Part shown: positions 24,296-36,100 of the stretch, piece by piece
How positions within the stretch are numbered: the stretch's first letter is position 1
Layout of the letters: each line of letters opens with the position of its first letter
Source: Micractinium sp. NFX-FRZ
Lineage: Eukaryota > Chlorophyta > Trebouxiophyceae > Chlorellales > Chlorellaceae
Length of the DNA: 58,019 bases
NCBI GenBank assembly: GCA_029339195.1
Contig: JAPTJF010000402.1
Span: 1 to 58,019 of the forward strand
Direction: 5' to 3'
Position numbers and translations under genes: made by a program
The notes under the pieces: model-generated
Told to the model about the DNA's origin: nothing
The model's database searches: none
Seen by the model: only the letters and a program-made list of their open reading frames with translations

Positions 24296-25770
24296 TCAGC
24301 CGGAGCCTCCGTGCAGCGTGGTCACCTGCGGGGCATGGCCCCCCAGATGCTGCTCCAGCAGCTTCTTACGGCTGGCAATCCGCTTCTGCCTGACCCACGC
24401 CGGGGTGCCGCTGCTGCCCTTGCCGGCACTGTTGTACGCCGCCGAAGCCAGCAGGCGCAGCAGCGCCAGCAGGGCCTCCCTGGCTGCCACGTCAGCCAGC
24501 GCCGCCTGAACCTGCTTCAGCGACAGGAAGCAGTGGGTGCACGGCCGCCCCGACGCGTACTGCAGGCTGGCGTTGTACAGGTCCAGGCTGGCTGAGCTGG
24601 CCCTCAGGGGCACCGTCATGCGGCGCAGCACCACCGGCTTGCCGCCCTTGGGCAGCACCAGCGAGCCCTTGCCGTCCCACGTCTCCAGCCAGTCGCGGCA
24701 CAGTACCGCCTGCGCTAGGGGCAGCAGGGGTGGGCATGATAAACATGACAAACCCCATGTTAGCGCTTGTTGCATGCTTATCAAGCTGACAGGAGGGGGG
24801 ATCACGAGTGTGAGGCCTGGCAAGGCGCAGCGGGGCATGGGGCAGCACGCGGCCCGGGCGCCGCAGCCTTGAGCGCTTCCCCAACCGCAACCAGCGCGGC
24901 ACGGTTGGGCACAGCACAGCTCGGCGCCGCCCAGCTCGGCAGGCCACAGCGCAGCGCAATCCGTGCAGCTCAGCACCCACAATGCAGCCCAGCAGCACCC
25001 AGCACGCTAGGCCACAGCCCAGCGTGGCGCACCACAGCGCAGCACAGCCCAGCGCGGCTCACCACAGCGCAGCACAGCCACGCCTCAGCACCTGTCAGCA
25101 TGCCAGGCCACAACTCTGCACAGCCCAGCACAGCTCACCAGTGCATCCAGCTGCTCAGTCCTGATCAGTTCGTTGGTGCCGCTCTCAAACTGGTACAGCA
25201 CCCCGCCCTGCCGCTTGGAGCCCTTGTTGATCTCCAGCACATCTGGGTGCATGAGCCGCATCCAGCTCTCCCTGCCATCGCCAGGCCCGGCTGCGCCCTC
25301 AGCCGCCGCCGCTGCAGGCGCCTCTGCCATTCGGCGTGCAGCGCCCACCTCTGCCCAGGCTGGCGACCCGGCGTCAGCGGCTGCCGCGCCAGCCTGCCCC
25401 ACCTCGTTGCTGCCATCGCCTGCCCCAGCCCGCCCAGCAAGTCCGAGGAGAGCTGCTCCCACAGGCGGCACCTGCGCTGCGCTGCGCTGCGCTGCGCTGG
25501 GGTTGCCGCTGCTGCTGCGCCGACGCCGGCCGCGCCCACAGCACCACGCTCGTACTGCTCATTCAGGGACCGCGCGGCTGCCAGTTCGGCACGCAGCGCC
25601 TCGTTCTCACTGAGCACAATGCGAAGCTGCAGGTGAAGGCTGGCAGCCAGCGCATCGGCAGATGAGGGCCGCTCCTCCGCCCGCCCCTGCTCTGGCAGTG
25701 CCCCCTCAAAAGGGTGCTCCATTTGTGCCAGGAGGCCCCAACTGCCGCCACCCCCTGTGTCCACCGAGGC
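24296..25770 (-). CDS. Unrecognised protein with coiled coil and conserved-looking C-terminal region
   Basis: The last exon is 24709-24296 (138 codons with stop) and the one before ends at 25139; they join in phase 0. The exon starting at 25770 follows a good acceptor (ACCACAG). Visible parts are a Leu/Glu-rich coiled coil (SENEALRAELAAARSLNEQY, about 25630-25560), an Ala/Gly-rich linker, a block with MHPDVLEINKGSKRQGG and FESGTNELIRTEQLDAL, and a C-terminal block with CRDWLETWDGKGSL, CTHCFLSLKQVQ and a basic VRQKRIASRKKLL. No family was recognised. The coiled-coil exon and the next block lie in different frames. They become continuous only if the AGCGC repeat at 25468-25495 loses one unit, or if a poor intron is removed there. 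The true start is unresolved and probably lies upstream of 25770. Confidence 0.6.
24880..25138. repeat. Degenerate CACAGCCCAG-rich intron
   Basis: The intron between the last two exons of the minus gene is built largely of imperfect copies of CACAGC and CCCAGC. No exon was seen in it. Confidence 0.6.
25471..25497. repeat. Coding pentanucleotide microsatellite (GCGCT)5
   Basis: Five tandem GCGCT units (AGCGC on the coding minus strand) at the point where the reading frame of the minus gene switches. Confidence 0.85.
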
Positions 25771-27138
25771 CTGTGGTACAGGGAAGTGCGTGGGGGACAT
25801 TCAAAGGCAAGGAGATACTGCTTCGTTGTAGCAAGCATGGGGGCAACGCCTTATGTCCAAAGCGCTGCTCATGGGCGCCGCCCGCCGCAGCCGTCGTTGC
25901 GCCGCCGACTTGCCACTGCCACGGTGGTGCTGTTGCCTCGAGTTCGTCCCAATCCAGCCTGCCCAGCCCAGCTCCCTGTCGCCCATTTCTCGTTGCCCAG
26001 CCTCACCAGGAAGCGCCTGACTTTGAGTCTTCGAAACGAGGCTGGGCGGACGACAGCAGCAGGTAGTCGCAGCTCGGGCAAGTCGCAGCTCTCAACCCCT
26101 GGGCTGGCCACAAGAACAGATACCCTTGTCACTGGGGCCGCTGCTGACGTGGCGAGGCGGTGGCGGCGGCGGATGGACGCCTGGACCAAGCTCTTCAGCT
26201 CTTTCGTCAGTCTTTTTTTCTTTCTGATAAGCACTATCAATGTGCACTTTCATGAAAACATGAACATGTGAACACATAGCTGCACTGCCCTGTAACTTTG
26301 GCGGCAAGCTACAACAAGGTGACTGCCAAGCTGGCACCAACACGGCGCTGTCTGTCCTGGCAGCTGCATGCTGCCGGCTCTTAGCCCTTGATTTTCATGT
26401 GGCCATGTGAGGCTTCCACAATCAGAACCTCTGCAAGACAGCAAAGCAAGTGCGCTTTAAGGTGGTGCGATCGCTCTTGTCTTGTGTTGTGTTCAGGCCA
26501 GGGCATTGAAATGAAGTCCCCACTGTACTTCACCCTCGCAGCTGCCTGGGTGCAGCCCTGGCGCGCTGCCGTCCTGCTTGAACAGCGTCCTCCTCCCTAC
26601 AGCTGTGCCAGATGGCACATGGCGTCTGGTGCTGGCGCTAAAGTTGGCGTTGGCACCACTGCTGCACAGCCGCTGCCCACACCGCCGGCGCCAGCAGCCC
26701 ACGCTGCCCGTGTCTTCCTCTCTCTGGAGCAAAGGGGAGGCCACAGTCACCCGCAGCAGCGGCGGTCTGCAAAGCTAAGAATGTATCAGCCACCAACGCT
26801 GGAATCACCAGCGCTGCTTCAACTTTGAACCCAAACAAAAGGACAGGTGCCGCCTCAGGTCTGTCCACGGCAGCATGCACAGCACAGTGTGCAGCAACAG
26901 CAGGATGCGTGTTTAACCCGGGTGCATCACATGAATCTAGATCTAGATTCTAGAATGGCAGGCTGCGGCAGACTCCCAGCATTGCGAGGGGAGGCTACAC
27001 AGCACAACTGCGGGCAGGAGCCCCAAGTAAGGGGTGGGATTGCATCCAACATGGTGCGCGTGGGCTGGGAAGAGAGCGGGTGAAGGCAACGCCTCCCCCA
27101 GCAGGGTGCCCGTCGCAGCGCACGTGACAAAGGACCAA
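25771..27138. other. Spacer between the unrecognised gene and the H+-ATPase 3' end
   Basis: It should hold the 5' exon(s) of the minus gene ending at 24296 (an exon ending near 26010 before a GTGAGG donor is possible) and the ATPase 3' UTR. A perfect 18-base palindrome lies at 26933-26950. Nothing else was supported. Confidence 0.4.
26933..26950. repeat. Perfect 18-bp palindrome
   Basis: GAATCTAGATCTAGATTC is its own reverse complement, about 190 bases past the ATPase stop codon. Confidence 0.9.
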
Positions 27139-30100
27139 CTAGCGGCGCACAGCCACCTCTTGCAGGTTGTCGTAGGATGGGTCTGCAGGGGCAGGGGGGC
27201 AAGCAAGTGAGAGTATGGCGGGATGAGGTGCGCTGGTGGAGGCAGCTGCCGGGCAGATGAGTGGCACAGGGCCGCTGAGGGCAGGCACACACAGCTAGAA
27301 AGACATCGAAGCAAGGGTGCTTCACAAGCCAGAGCAAGCGCCTTGCAGGGCAAGGCACACCACCCTGCCGCCACAAGCGGGGCGCGCGGCCGCCTGTGGA
27401 CTCACCTTGCGGCAGGCGCCCAGCGGAGTCTCGGTTGCTCAGGCGCACCATGACCACGCGCTGCACCACCTCCTTGTTTGGGGCCGGGTGGCGCCGGCGC
27501 TCCACCGCCTCCACCAGCGGGCTGCACAGGCCAGCAAAGAAGTCCTGCGACACCGTGGCGCATGCAGAAGGCATGTGTAAGCAGCATGAAGGGGGGCGGG
27601 GGTTCAGGTCGAGGTGCTAGCAATGAACAGGGGACAAGGACCAGGGGTGCAGAGGACGAGGGATGCGTGCGCGGCGGGCAGGAGGGCGCCATCATCGGCG
27701 CCAGCAGCAGCGCTGCCACAGGCGCCAGGCAGTGACACAGGCAGGGGCGGCTGCCACCAGCAGCAGTGGCGGCGGCAACGGCAGGGGCACCTTGCAGCGG
27801 CACTCAGCGCCAGGCGGCCTGGCGCCAGCAGCAGCAGCAGCGCCTGCGGCTGCACCACTCACCGACACAGCGCCTTCGGCCCACTCGGCGGCCTGCTCCG
27901 CCCAGTTGCCTGGGGCGTCCATCCAGCGCACCCACTTGGGCGGACGCTTGCCGTGCTGGTGGGCGTGCTCCTGCAGGGTGGAGACAGTCAGGTTTGAAAA
28001 AGTCATGGAGGGATGACATACCCCCCTGGTGACTGCTTCTGGCAGGCACAAACCCTGCCCAAACAGGGCGGAGCATCCTGCCCAGTGCATTGCACGGTCC
28101 AGCATGACTGGGCAACCGGCGGCCAGCGCAGCACAGCAGGGCAAAGCACAGACGCAAGTGCTGCGCAGATGCTGTGCGCATGGGGGCAGCGCAGCACAGC
28201 AGGGCAAAGCACAGATGCAAGTGCTGCGCGCATGCTGTGCATGCTGCTGCCCTCCATCACCTTGGCCAGGTCGTACTTGCGGAAGAGGCGCTCCACCAAC
28301 ACCTTGGCCAGGTCAGCAACCTGTGATCATATGGGGGAGGTGGGCGGAGTGTCAAGGTGCAGGGGTTAGGGGAGTTGTCTAATTAGTTCAGGGAGGCAAA
28401 GCTGGGCACGAGGGCCCAGGGCTTTTGCATGGCAGCAGGCAGCTGTGGCAGGGGCAGGGCGCCAGCTGGCGGCTGCAATGTGCCACATGCTGCCAGGCGG
28501 CATGCAGTGCGAATGCACGCCCAGCACTTGCCTGCATCCAGACCGCGACATAGAAGAGGGTGACCAGCACGGGCACCCAGCCTGCATGGCATCAGGTGAG
28601 ATGGTGGCAGAACACGAAATTTTGCGGGACTGCTGGCCTGGGGCTTGGCATAGCTAATCGCCTCATTGCTGTGAGCCGTTGTTTTGGGTGAGTGCATGGC
28701 CGGCCGACTGGCTGGGGAGTCGAACAAAAAGCCGTTAAGCGTTCGGGACTATGCCTCCCTCCCGCAAGGCGATCACACACAGGGTGCCTCCACGTTCCAG
28801 CCACAGCCCACGGCAGCACAGGTACACGTGAGCTCAAGCATGCTACTTGCACAGCGCAGCAGCACGCACCTGCGCCCTCCAGCACCGCGCGCCCGCCGTC
28901 GGGCTGAGTGTCCCGGGGCCAGTATACAGCCAGGAAGGTGGACCCCAGGACGAAGGCCAGCACGGGGGTCAGCAGAACGAGGCTGGGGCGGGGGGCGCTG
29001 CAGGGCAGGTACACGGGGAGGGCAGGAGACAACGACACAAGGCGGCGGTTGGGCAGTGTGGAGCGCAAGGCTGGCCTGAGCAGGGGTGGCTCCACGCGAC
29101 TTGCCAGCATGGCAGGTGCGCTGTGCAGGAGCACAAGGGGCGGGCAGAGTACGCGAACAGTGGCCGGTGAAGCAGCCCTGCTGCCAGCATGAACAATTGC
29201 CCGGGACCTCAGCGCAGCTGCCGTCACCTTCGGTCTGTGAAGCTCCACCAGAAGGAGGGGTTGCGGGTGAGCAGGATGGAGAGCTGGATGAAGGTGGTGA
29301 GGGCCAGGTACATGCAGGCCACGGTCTGCGGCAGGGAGGGCAGGCGGCACACAGTGTAGCTTCTGCGGCAACACTGCAGTTCGGAGGGCGTCAGCGGGCA
29401 GCGGCGAGCTGCCCCAGGCCGAATGGACAAGAGGAGTCCAGTCCATGTGAGCCGTACGCCTCCGTGAGTATGCCTTGTGAGCACCAGATCCCAACAGCAG
29501 CTGCCTTGCCACTGCCCAGCAGGCCTGAAATCCTAGCATGCTGGCTGCGGCTTCCAGACACCTACCTGCGCATTGGTAAGCACCAGCGGGTCGGTCTCGG
29601 GATACATGCTGGTGTTCCACCCTGCAGCAGGAGGGGTTGAGCAGCGCCACGAGCTTGGGCACAGCGCTTGCAGAGGCACGGCCCCGCCCTGCAGGAAGGG
29701 GGTGGCTCTGGGCATCACAGACGGTGCTGGGCCGGGTAGGGATGGCAGAGGGGGGAATGTGGGCATGGGCTGCGGGGGAAGCTTTGATTGATGTCGGCAC
29801 TCCCCAGCGCATGCACCCCAGACCACAGCATGCCCAGCAGGGCGCTCATGCTGCCACCAGTTGATGCGCCTGGGTCCTCTTGTATGAGCAACAAAAGTGT
29901 CCCCACGCCCACACTGGACATCCCCCTGAAAGAACCACAGACCAGCGTTGAGCTGGGTCCCACTCACAGTGCCACCAGTTGAGGCGGGTTGGGTCTGCCA
30001 GGATCAGCAGCAGCACCAGAGACCCCACCCCCACGCTGCCAATAGCCGCAGCAATGGCCAGGCACTTGGTCATGTTGAAGGTCTCGGGGACGTCGCTGCC

Positions 30101-33100
30101 GTGCACCTGCAGGCGCAAGGCGGTCAGGAGGGGAGGGAGGGCGGCAGCAGGGAGGGTGAGGGGCGGGCTGTGGAGAGCGCTGTGGCACCAGGGAGGGCCG
30201 AGGGGCAGCGTGGGCAAGCGTGAATTCACGCTTCAAAGCTGACTCGGTCCGTCGTGGATGATCCACCAAACACATGTCTCCAGCTTGAACACACACGGCC
30301 ATTCGTGAAATTTGCAAAGCCCGCTCACCCTGTCCCAGCTGGTGGCCATGACGCTGAGGTCGTTGGTGAGGGAGATTACCACCAGCGCCCAGGTGGGGAA
30401 CTCCAGGCGCAGGATGATGATGGAGAAGAAGAAGAAGCCCTGCGGGGGCAGGGAAGGGCACGTTGTGGTTGATGAGCAACAGGAGATACAGGTGTAGCCC
30501 GCCAGAGGAGGGCGGGGAGCGGAGTGGGGTGGGGACGATGGAGGGGAAGAGGCGGAGGGCGTGTGTGCGGGTGCGAATCGGGGGGTCCCGTGGCGGTAGA
30601 GACGGCGTGGACCACCCAGTGCCAGCGTCAGGCGGCCGTGGCATCTCGCAAGCACAGCGGCACCCGCTGGAGCTCACCAGGATGACGAGGGATGAGGCCA
30701 TGCGGTACTGGATGTACGTCTCCAGCCTGCGGTACAGGTGTGGGGGGTTGGGCGATGAACACCTCGTGACTGTGCACACATCCTCCTCCCTGCTCAGTGC
30801 TGCACAGGTCGGGCAGGGCACAGGCCCCCCCTCGCCCACGTGCCAGCTGCCCCATTGCGTCCTCCCAACCGCCGTCTCACTCCGCTAATCCACCCAGCAG
30901 CTGGGCCAGTCCCCCAGCAGCCGCATGGGTCAGCCCAGCAGCCGCACCACTGCCCCAGGGGCCCCACGAGCCGCCCCAGCAGCCACTTCGTCAACATGGT
31001 TCGCCCCAACAGCCGGTTCAGGCCCCACCAGCCCCGCGCCCTGCTGCCTCACCTCCTGAAAATCTTGCGTGAGCGCTGGATGGCAGTGATAATAGTGGAG
31101 ATGCCCTCCTGCACAGCAGGGCAGAGCAGGGCAGGGCATGACACAGCAGGGTGGAGCAGGATCGCTTCGGCGACATGGGGGGTAGTTCGCGCCAAGCTGC
31201 TGCCTGGCTTGCATGCAGTCAGTGTATCAGTGCGCAGCGGCTGGGTGTCGGTAGTTGCCAACGGTGCGCGCTTCGCACCCAGTCTGGTTGCATGTGACAT
31301 GCCTCAGCATGGCAGCAAAAAAAGCAATGCGAATCGAAAGCAGATGTACATGCGAACCTGGGTGAGGATGATGTCGGCGGCGCCCTTGGCGGCCGGGGTG
31401 GCGCCCGCCACCGCAATCCCCACGTTGGCGCGCTTCAGGGCGGGGGCATCGTTCACGCCGTCGCCTGCGCGGGGCGGGAGGGAGGCGGCGCGCGCTGGGC
31501 ACTTGCTCTGTGCCCGAGCGTTCTCACGCTTCCCACTCACTGTGCTTCCCGAAGGGAAACTTGAAGCCAGTTCTGCCCTGGCACCAACCAGCCTAGCCCG
31601 CTGCGGGTGGTATTGACACCTGCAGCGTGCGGCACCGCCCCTCCCTCCCCTCCCCCCGCAGCACCCACCAGGCCCCCTTCACATGCAGCCGGCTGTCTGC
31701 ACCCAAAGCCCACCCCTGCCCACGCACCCGTCATGCCGATGAGCCGCCCGCTGGCCTGCAGCGCCTGCACAATCTTGAACTTGTGCTCAGGGTACACCCC
31801 GGCAAAGCCATCGGCCTCGTTGACCTTCAGGTGCGGGGAGACAAGAGAAGTGTGAGAGGGGGGCAAGGAGGACACGGAACACGAGTCTCTGGCCCTGCGC
31901 TCGGTGTACATCCAAGCAAAGCCGTAAAATGCTGTGGCTGGCGTCCGCGAGACGAACCGTGGACAGCTGTGTCCCCCTCAGCGCCGTTGTCATGGCCACC
32001 TTCAACTGCCCCACTCCTCACCTGTGTGCCATGTGCTTGCCCCGCCCCTCCCTCACTGGCGCTGCCAGCAGCTATGCACGGTCCATGGCTCTGGAAGCAT
32101 CCTACAATGCGCCCCAAATCTCGCGGTGTAAGGCCCCCTAGCCCCCAATCCTTCATGAAGTGTCTCACGCTCGCCTGCCCCATGCGTGCCGCCCCCCTGC
32201 TCTCAATGCCCCCGCCCTCCCTCATTCCCGCCCTCCTTCCCGCCCCAGCTGCCTCACCTTCTCCGCCAGGTGCTCATCCTGCAGCCCCTCCTCAGGCACC
32301 GCCATCAGCTCCGCCCCCTCCATGATGTTTGACCCCATGCCCAGGCGCCGGCACGTCTCCACCGCAATGGCGTGCTGGTCACCGGTGACCATCATCACCT
32401 TCAGGGGATTGGGGAGACGGAGAGGCACAGTGGGGAAGCCGGAGAGGCGCAGAATAACAGCGCTGGGTGCGGCGTGTTTTCAGGTACACAACAAACTTGG
32501 CAGCAATGTGCGTCCGTCTCCGTTAAGCCTGCGAATGGCGGGCCAGCCAAGGAGGCGCATGCACGCAGCTGGTCGGAGGCACGCATCAGTGGAAGAGGCT
32601 TCACTGGCGTAGCAGGCTTGCGGCACAGGCTTGCCTGCACTCCCAGGCGCTGCGCCAGGCGGATGGTCTCAGCCGAGTCCTCACGAGGGGGGTCCAGCAG
32701 GCTGCAGGTGCAGAGAGGGGGGCGAGATAAGGAGGCGGGGTTGTGCCCTGACAAGGCCTCTTAGGAACTGGGCAGGGCCCAGCAAGCAATGAGCTGGTGG
32801 TGCCATTGTTTTGAAAGGGACGGTAAAGATAAAGCACACTTGTGCTAGGGAGTGCAGGTACGGCATATGCGCAGCAGAGGAGGCCGGCCCAGCGCACGTG
32901 TGTGGTGCCCTGGGCTCGACAGCGGGCACAACCCAGGTAGCAGGGGTGGCGTGGGCTGCCGCACAGCTGGGTGCACACTCTAATCAACTCAGCAACCACA
33001 CTGCCGCCTGTCATCTGGCCGGGGAAACCACGGGAAACCCTGCAGGGCAGCAGCCTGCTCTCGCTCGCTGGCCGCCGTCGCCAGGCCCTGCCAGCCCCAG

Positions 33101-36100
33101 GTTACCTGATAAGGCCCACCAGCTGCCATCCGCGTTCGCTCTCCGGCCACCACCCCCTGCCCAAACAGTGCCGGTACCGTAAGGTGGGTGCCTTACCTGA
33201 TGAGGCCCACCAGGTTCCATCCTTCGCTCTCCGCCCACCCCTGCCCCCCGCCCAAGCAGTGCCGGTACTGTGAGGGAGGTGCCTTCAAAGTAAGTTCAGG
33301 TCAGTTCAGGTCAGTTACCTGATGAGGCCCACCAGCTGCCACGTGGCTCCGCCGTCGGCGCTCTGTGCGACCGCCAGGGAGCGCAGGCCGCGGGTGGCGC
33401 GCTCCGCGACGTACCTGCAGTAACAAACGAGGATTGGGGAGTGGCACAGCCTCCCTGTGGGTTCACTGCACCTTTGGGTGCTTGCCTCGCATGCGTCCCA
33501 CTCTGAAACCGTGAGCAGGGTGTAAAGGTTCGCACGCCACTGTGCACACGGTCACCCGTCTGCTGATTGCACTTGTGCCTCCCATGCAGCCCAACACTCT
33601 GAGTGCACCTGTCCACTGCTTCACGAGCTTGTGGGTCCGCCAGCCCGTCCCGGATGATCTGCGGGGCGCCCTTGCTGACGCTGAGCTGGCGCCCGTCGGT
33701 CGACACCACCTGCAGGGCAACAGCACACCCAGAGCGTGAGCAGGCGCCGGGGGCCTGGCAGGACGGAGAATGAAAAGCCTGACAAGGAAAAACACAGCGT
33801 GCTGGGGGCCATGGAGCGGAGAATCCAGAGGCTTGAGAGCACAGCAGCTGTCTGCGCCTCAGCCTGCCCGCACCTCTGCCGTTGTCTTCTTGTCCACCGG
33901 GTTGAATGGGATGAGGCGGGTGACCCTCCAGCCGGCAATGGCGCTTGGGCTGCCGCCCACGGCGGCGGTGATGGCGCGGTCGATGGCGTCCTGCGGGGGC
34001 CAAAGGGCGGAGCGGGGAGAGGGGGGCAGGGGCATTATTGAAAACACAGGCACCGAGAGGAGGACCCAGGGCAATGACCAACCAAGATGAAACCCAGCAC
34101 GTCACGGCACAGCATAGCACGGCACAGCACAGCACAAGACAGTACAATCCCGTACGAGGCATCAGGCTGGCACGCGGGCTCAACTCCCCAGGAGGAATCC
34201 TCAGGGCATGCAGCTGGCATCCAGGTGCTGGGGCCTTGCCTGGTTGTCGGTCCAGTTGGCGGAGAGGGAGGCCATGAGCAGCACGTCCTCCTGGCTGAGC
34301 CCGCCCCAGGCCTGCAGGGGCGAGGTGGACTCGCTTGCCGCCGTTTTCATGCAGACAGGGCAGAGACCGCACGTCCGCAGGCCTGCGGTGCCCCAAAGCA
34401 CGCTTGCTCAAGGAGGCAGCAATGGAGGTGAGGACGCGCCACACATCCCGCCGATGTTGCTGCTTGCACGGCAGCAGGGCATGCATCTGGCGCTGGCAGG
34501 ACCCCCCACTTGCGGCGGATCGGGCAGGTGGGTCTGCTCTGCTCCCAAGGATCATTTCCCACTGCACCTCGATGTCTTGCTGGTCCAGCGTGAGTCGGTT
34601 GAGGGTCAGGGTGCCGGTCTTGTCTGCACGTGAGGGCCAGGGAAGGCAGGCCAGGGATGCAGGCATGATCAGCCACATCAAATGTGACCCACCGGAGCGA
34701 CGAGCTGGCCGCCCTGGGTGGCCACATGAAGTGCCAGCCAATGCGGGGCAGGGCGGGGCAGGCACACGGAGGGCACACAGAGGCGCCTGCGCTGCACACA
34801 GCTTGCAACATGGGCCCGCATGGCGGGCCCCCGCTAGCAGCCTCAGGCCTAGAGCCTGGTTGCCCGGGCTGGGGCTTACGGCGTTATTGCCCCGGGGTGC
34901 TCCCCCACCTGAGCAGAGCACCTCCATGCCCGACATCTCCTCCAGGGCTGACAGCCTGCAGCCAATCCCCAAGAAAGGCGGGCACCAAGGGCGAGAGGGG
35001 CGTAGCGGGCAGCTGTAGGGATGTGTGCATATGCATGGTCCTGAGTGCTGCTTGTCTTCTGCCTGCGTCAGGGCAGCGCTGCGCTGCGGTTCACACCTGG
35101 CCCGGTGGTTGTCAACCAGTGCAGAAAGCTCCCCACCCCCACCTCCCTTTCCTGCTCGCAATCACCTCCCACCCAGCCCCCCACCCCATTACTTGCCTTG
35201 CCACCTTCCCGTTGGCAGGCTCACCTCCTCCACCCCGCCCGCCCTACCCCCAATCCACACAGCACCACACCCACGCCAGCCATGCCACTTGCCTGCTCAC
35301 GATTGCCTTCTCGCTGGCCATCTCGCGTGCGCCTGCCGCCAGCACAGCGCCAGTCACAACAGGCATTCCAATGGGGACTACACTGACCAGGATGACAAAT
35401 GCAATCTGCAAAGGGGTGCACAAAAGACAACGTGCGGGCACCTTTTTTTGTGGTCAAGTTCACAGGTCCCATGCTATGCCAGTCCCAGCTTGCCACGTCA
35501 GCCTTTGCATCGTCAGCACACCCGCCCAGCTGACCGTCAAGGAGCAGCCGCTGAAGGAGTGCCGTGCGGTGATCTCAGCATGCATGCCATGGATGCACCT
35601 GCCCCGTCAGCCCCTGCCACACCAGCGCACTCCACAGCGCACCACAGAGGCTCAGCCGGCAAGCCGGCATGTCTCCCAAACCATGACGTAGCTGTGCCAC
35701 AAAGCACCGACTTAGCCCGCCCGCCCCACCAGCCCAGCTCACCACAAAAGCGTAGCCGACGTCAGAATAGCGTGCAATGATGATGCCCAGGATTGTGAGG
35801 CAGCCAGCGGCGCCCAGCACGCCCAGCGCGGCGGCCACGCGGCCCAGCACCTGCGGTTGGGAGAGAACGAGGGGCGGCAGCTTGGCATTCGAGGCCGGTG
35901 CGCAGAATGGGAGCAGCAGTGGGGTCTCGCGTGCACCCCACCACCAAGCGTGAGCCACAAGCCATTCCCTTGATCAGCCGCCCCGCCGTGTGCGCCCTGT
36001 TGCCGGGCCTCAGCCTGCACCCACCGTTTGCAGGTGTCCCCTCTCTTCGGGTGTGCCCAGCAGCGCCATTGTCTTGCCTGTGAGGAGGAGCAGCATGACA

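Noticed and set aside
26388..26880. Gene in the spacer downstream of the ATPase
   Set aside because: Open frames on both strands but no recognisable motif, start context or splice pattern.
28592..29812. 406-codon minus frame as a separate gene
   Set aside because: It overlaps several ATPase exons in the wrong frame except for short stretches.
33311..35161. 616-codon uninterrupted minus frame as one exon
   Set aside because: It contains real ATPase exons ([21 protein letters not shown]) but also reads through introns with good GT/AG borders; P3A homology stops at those borders.
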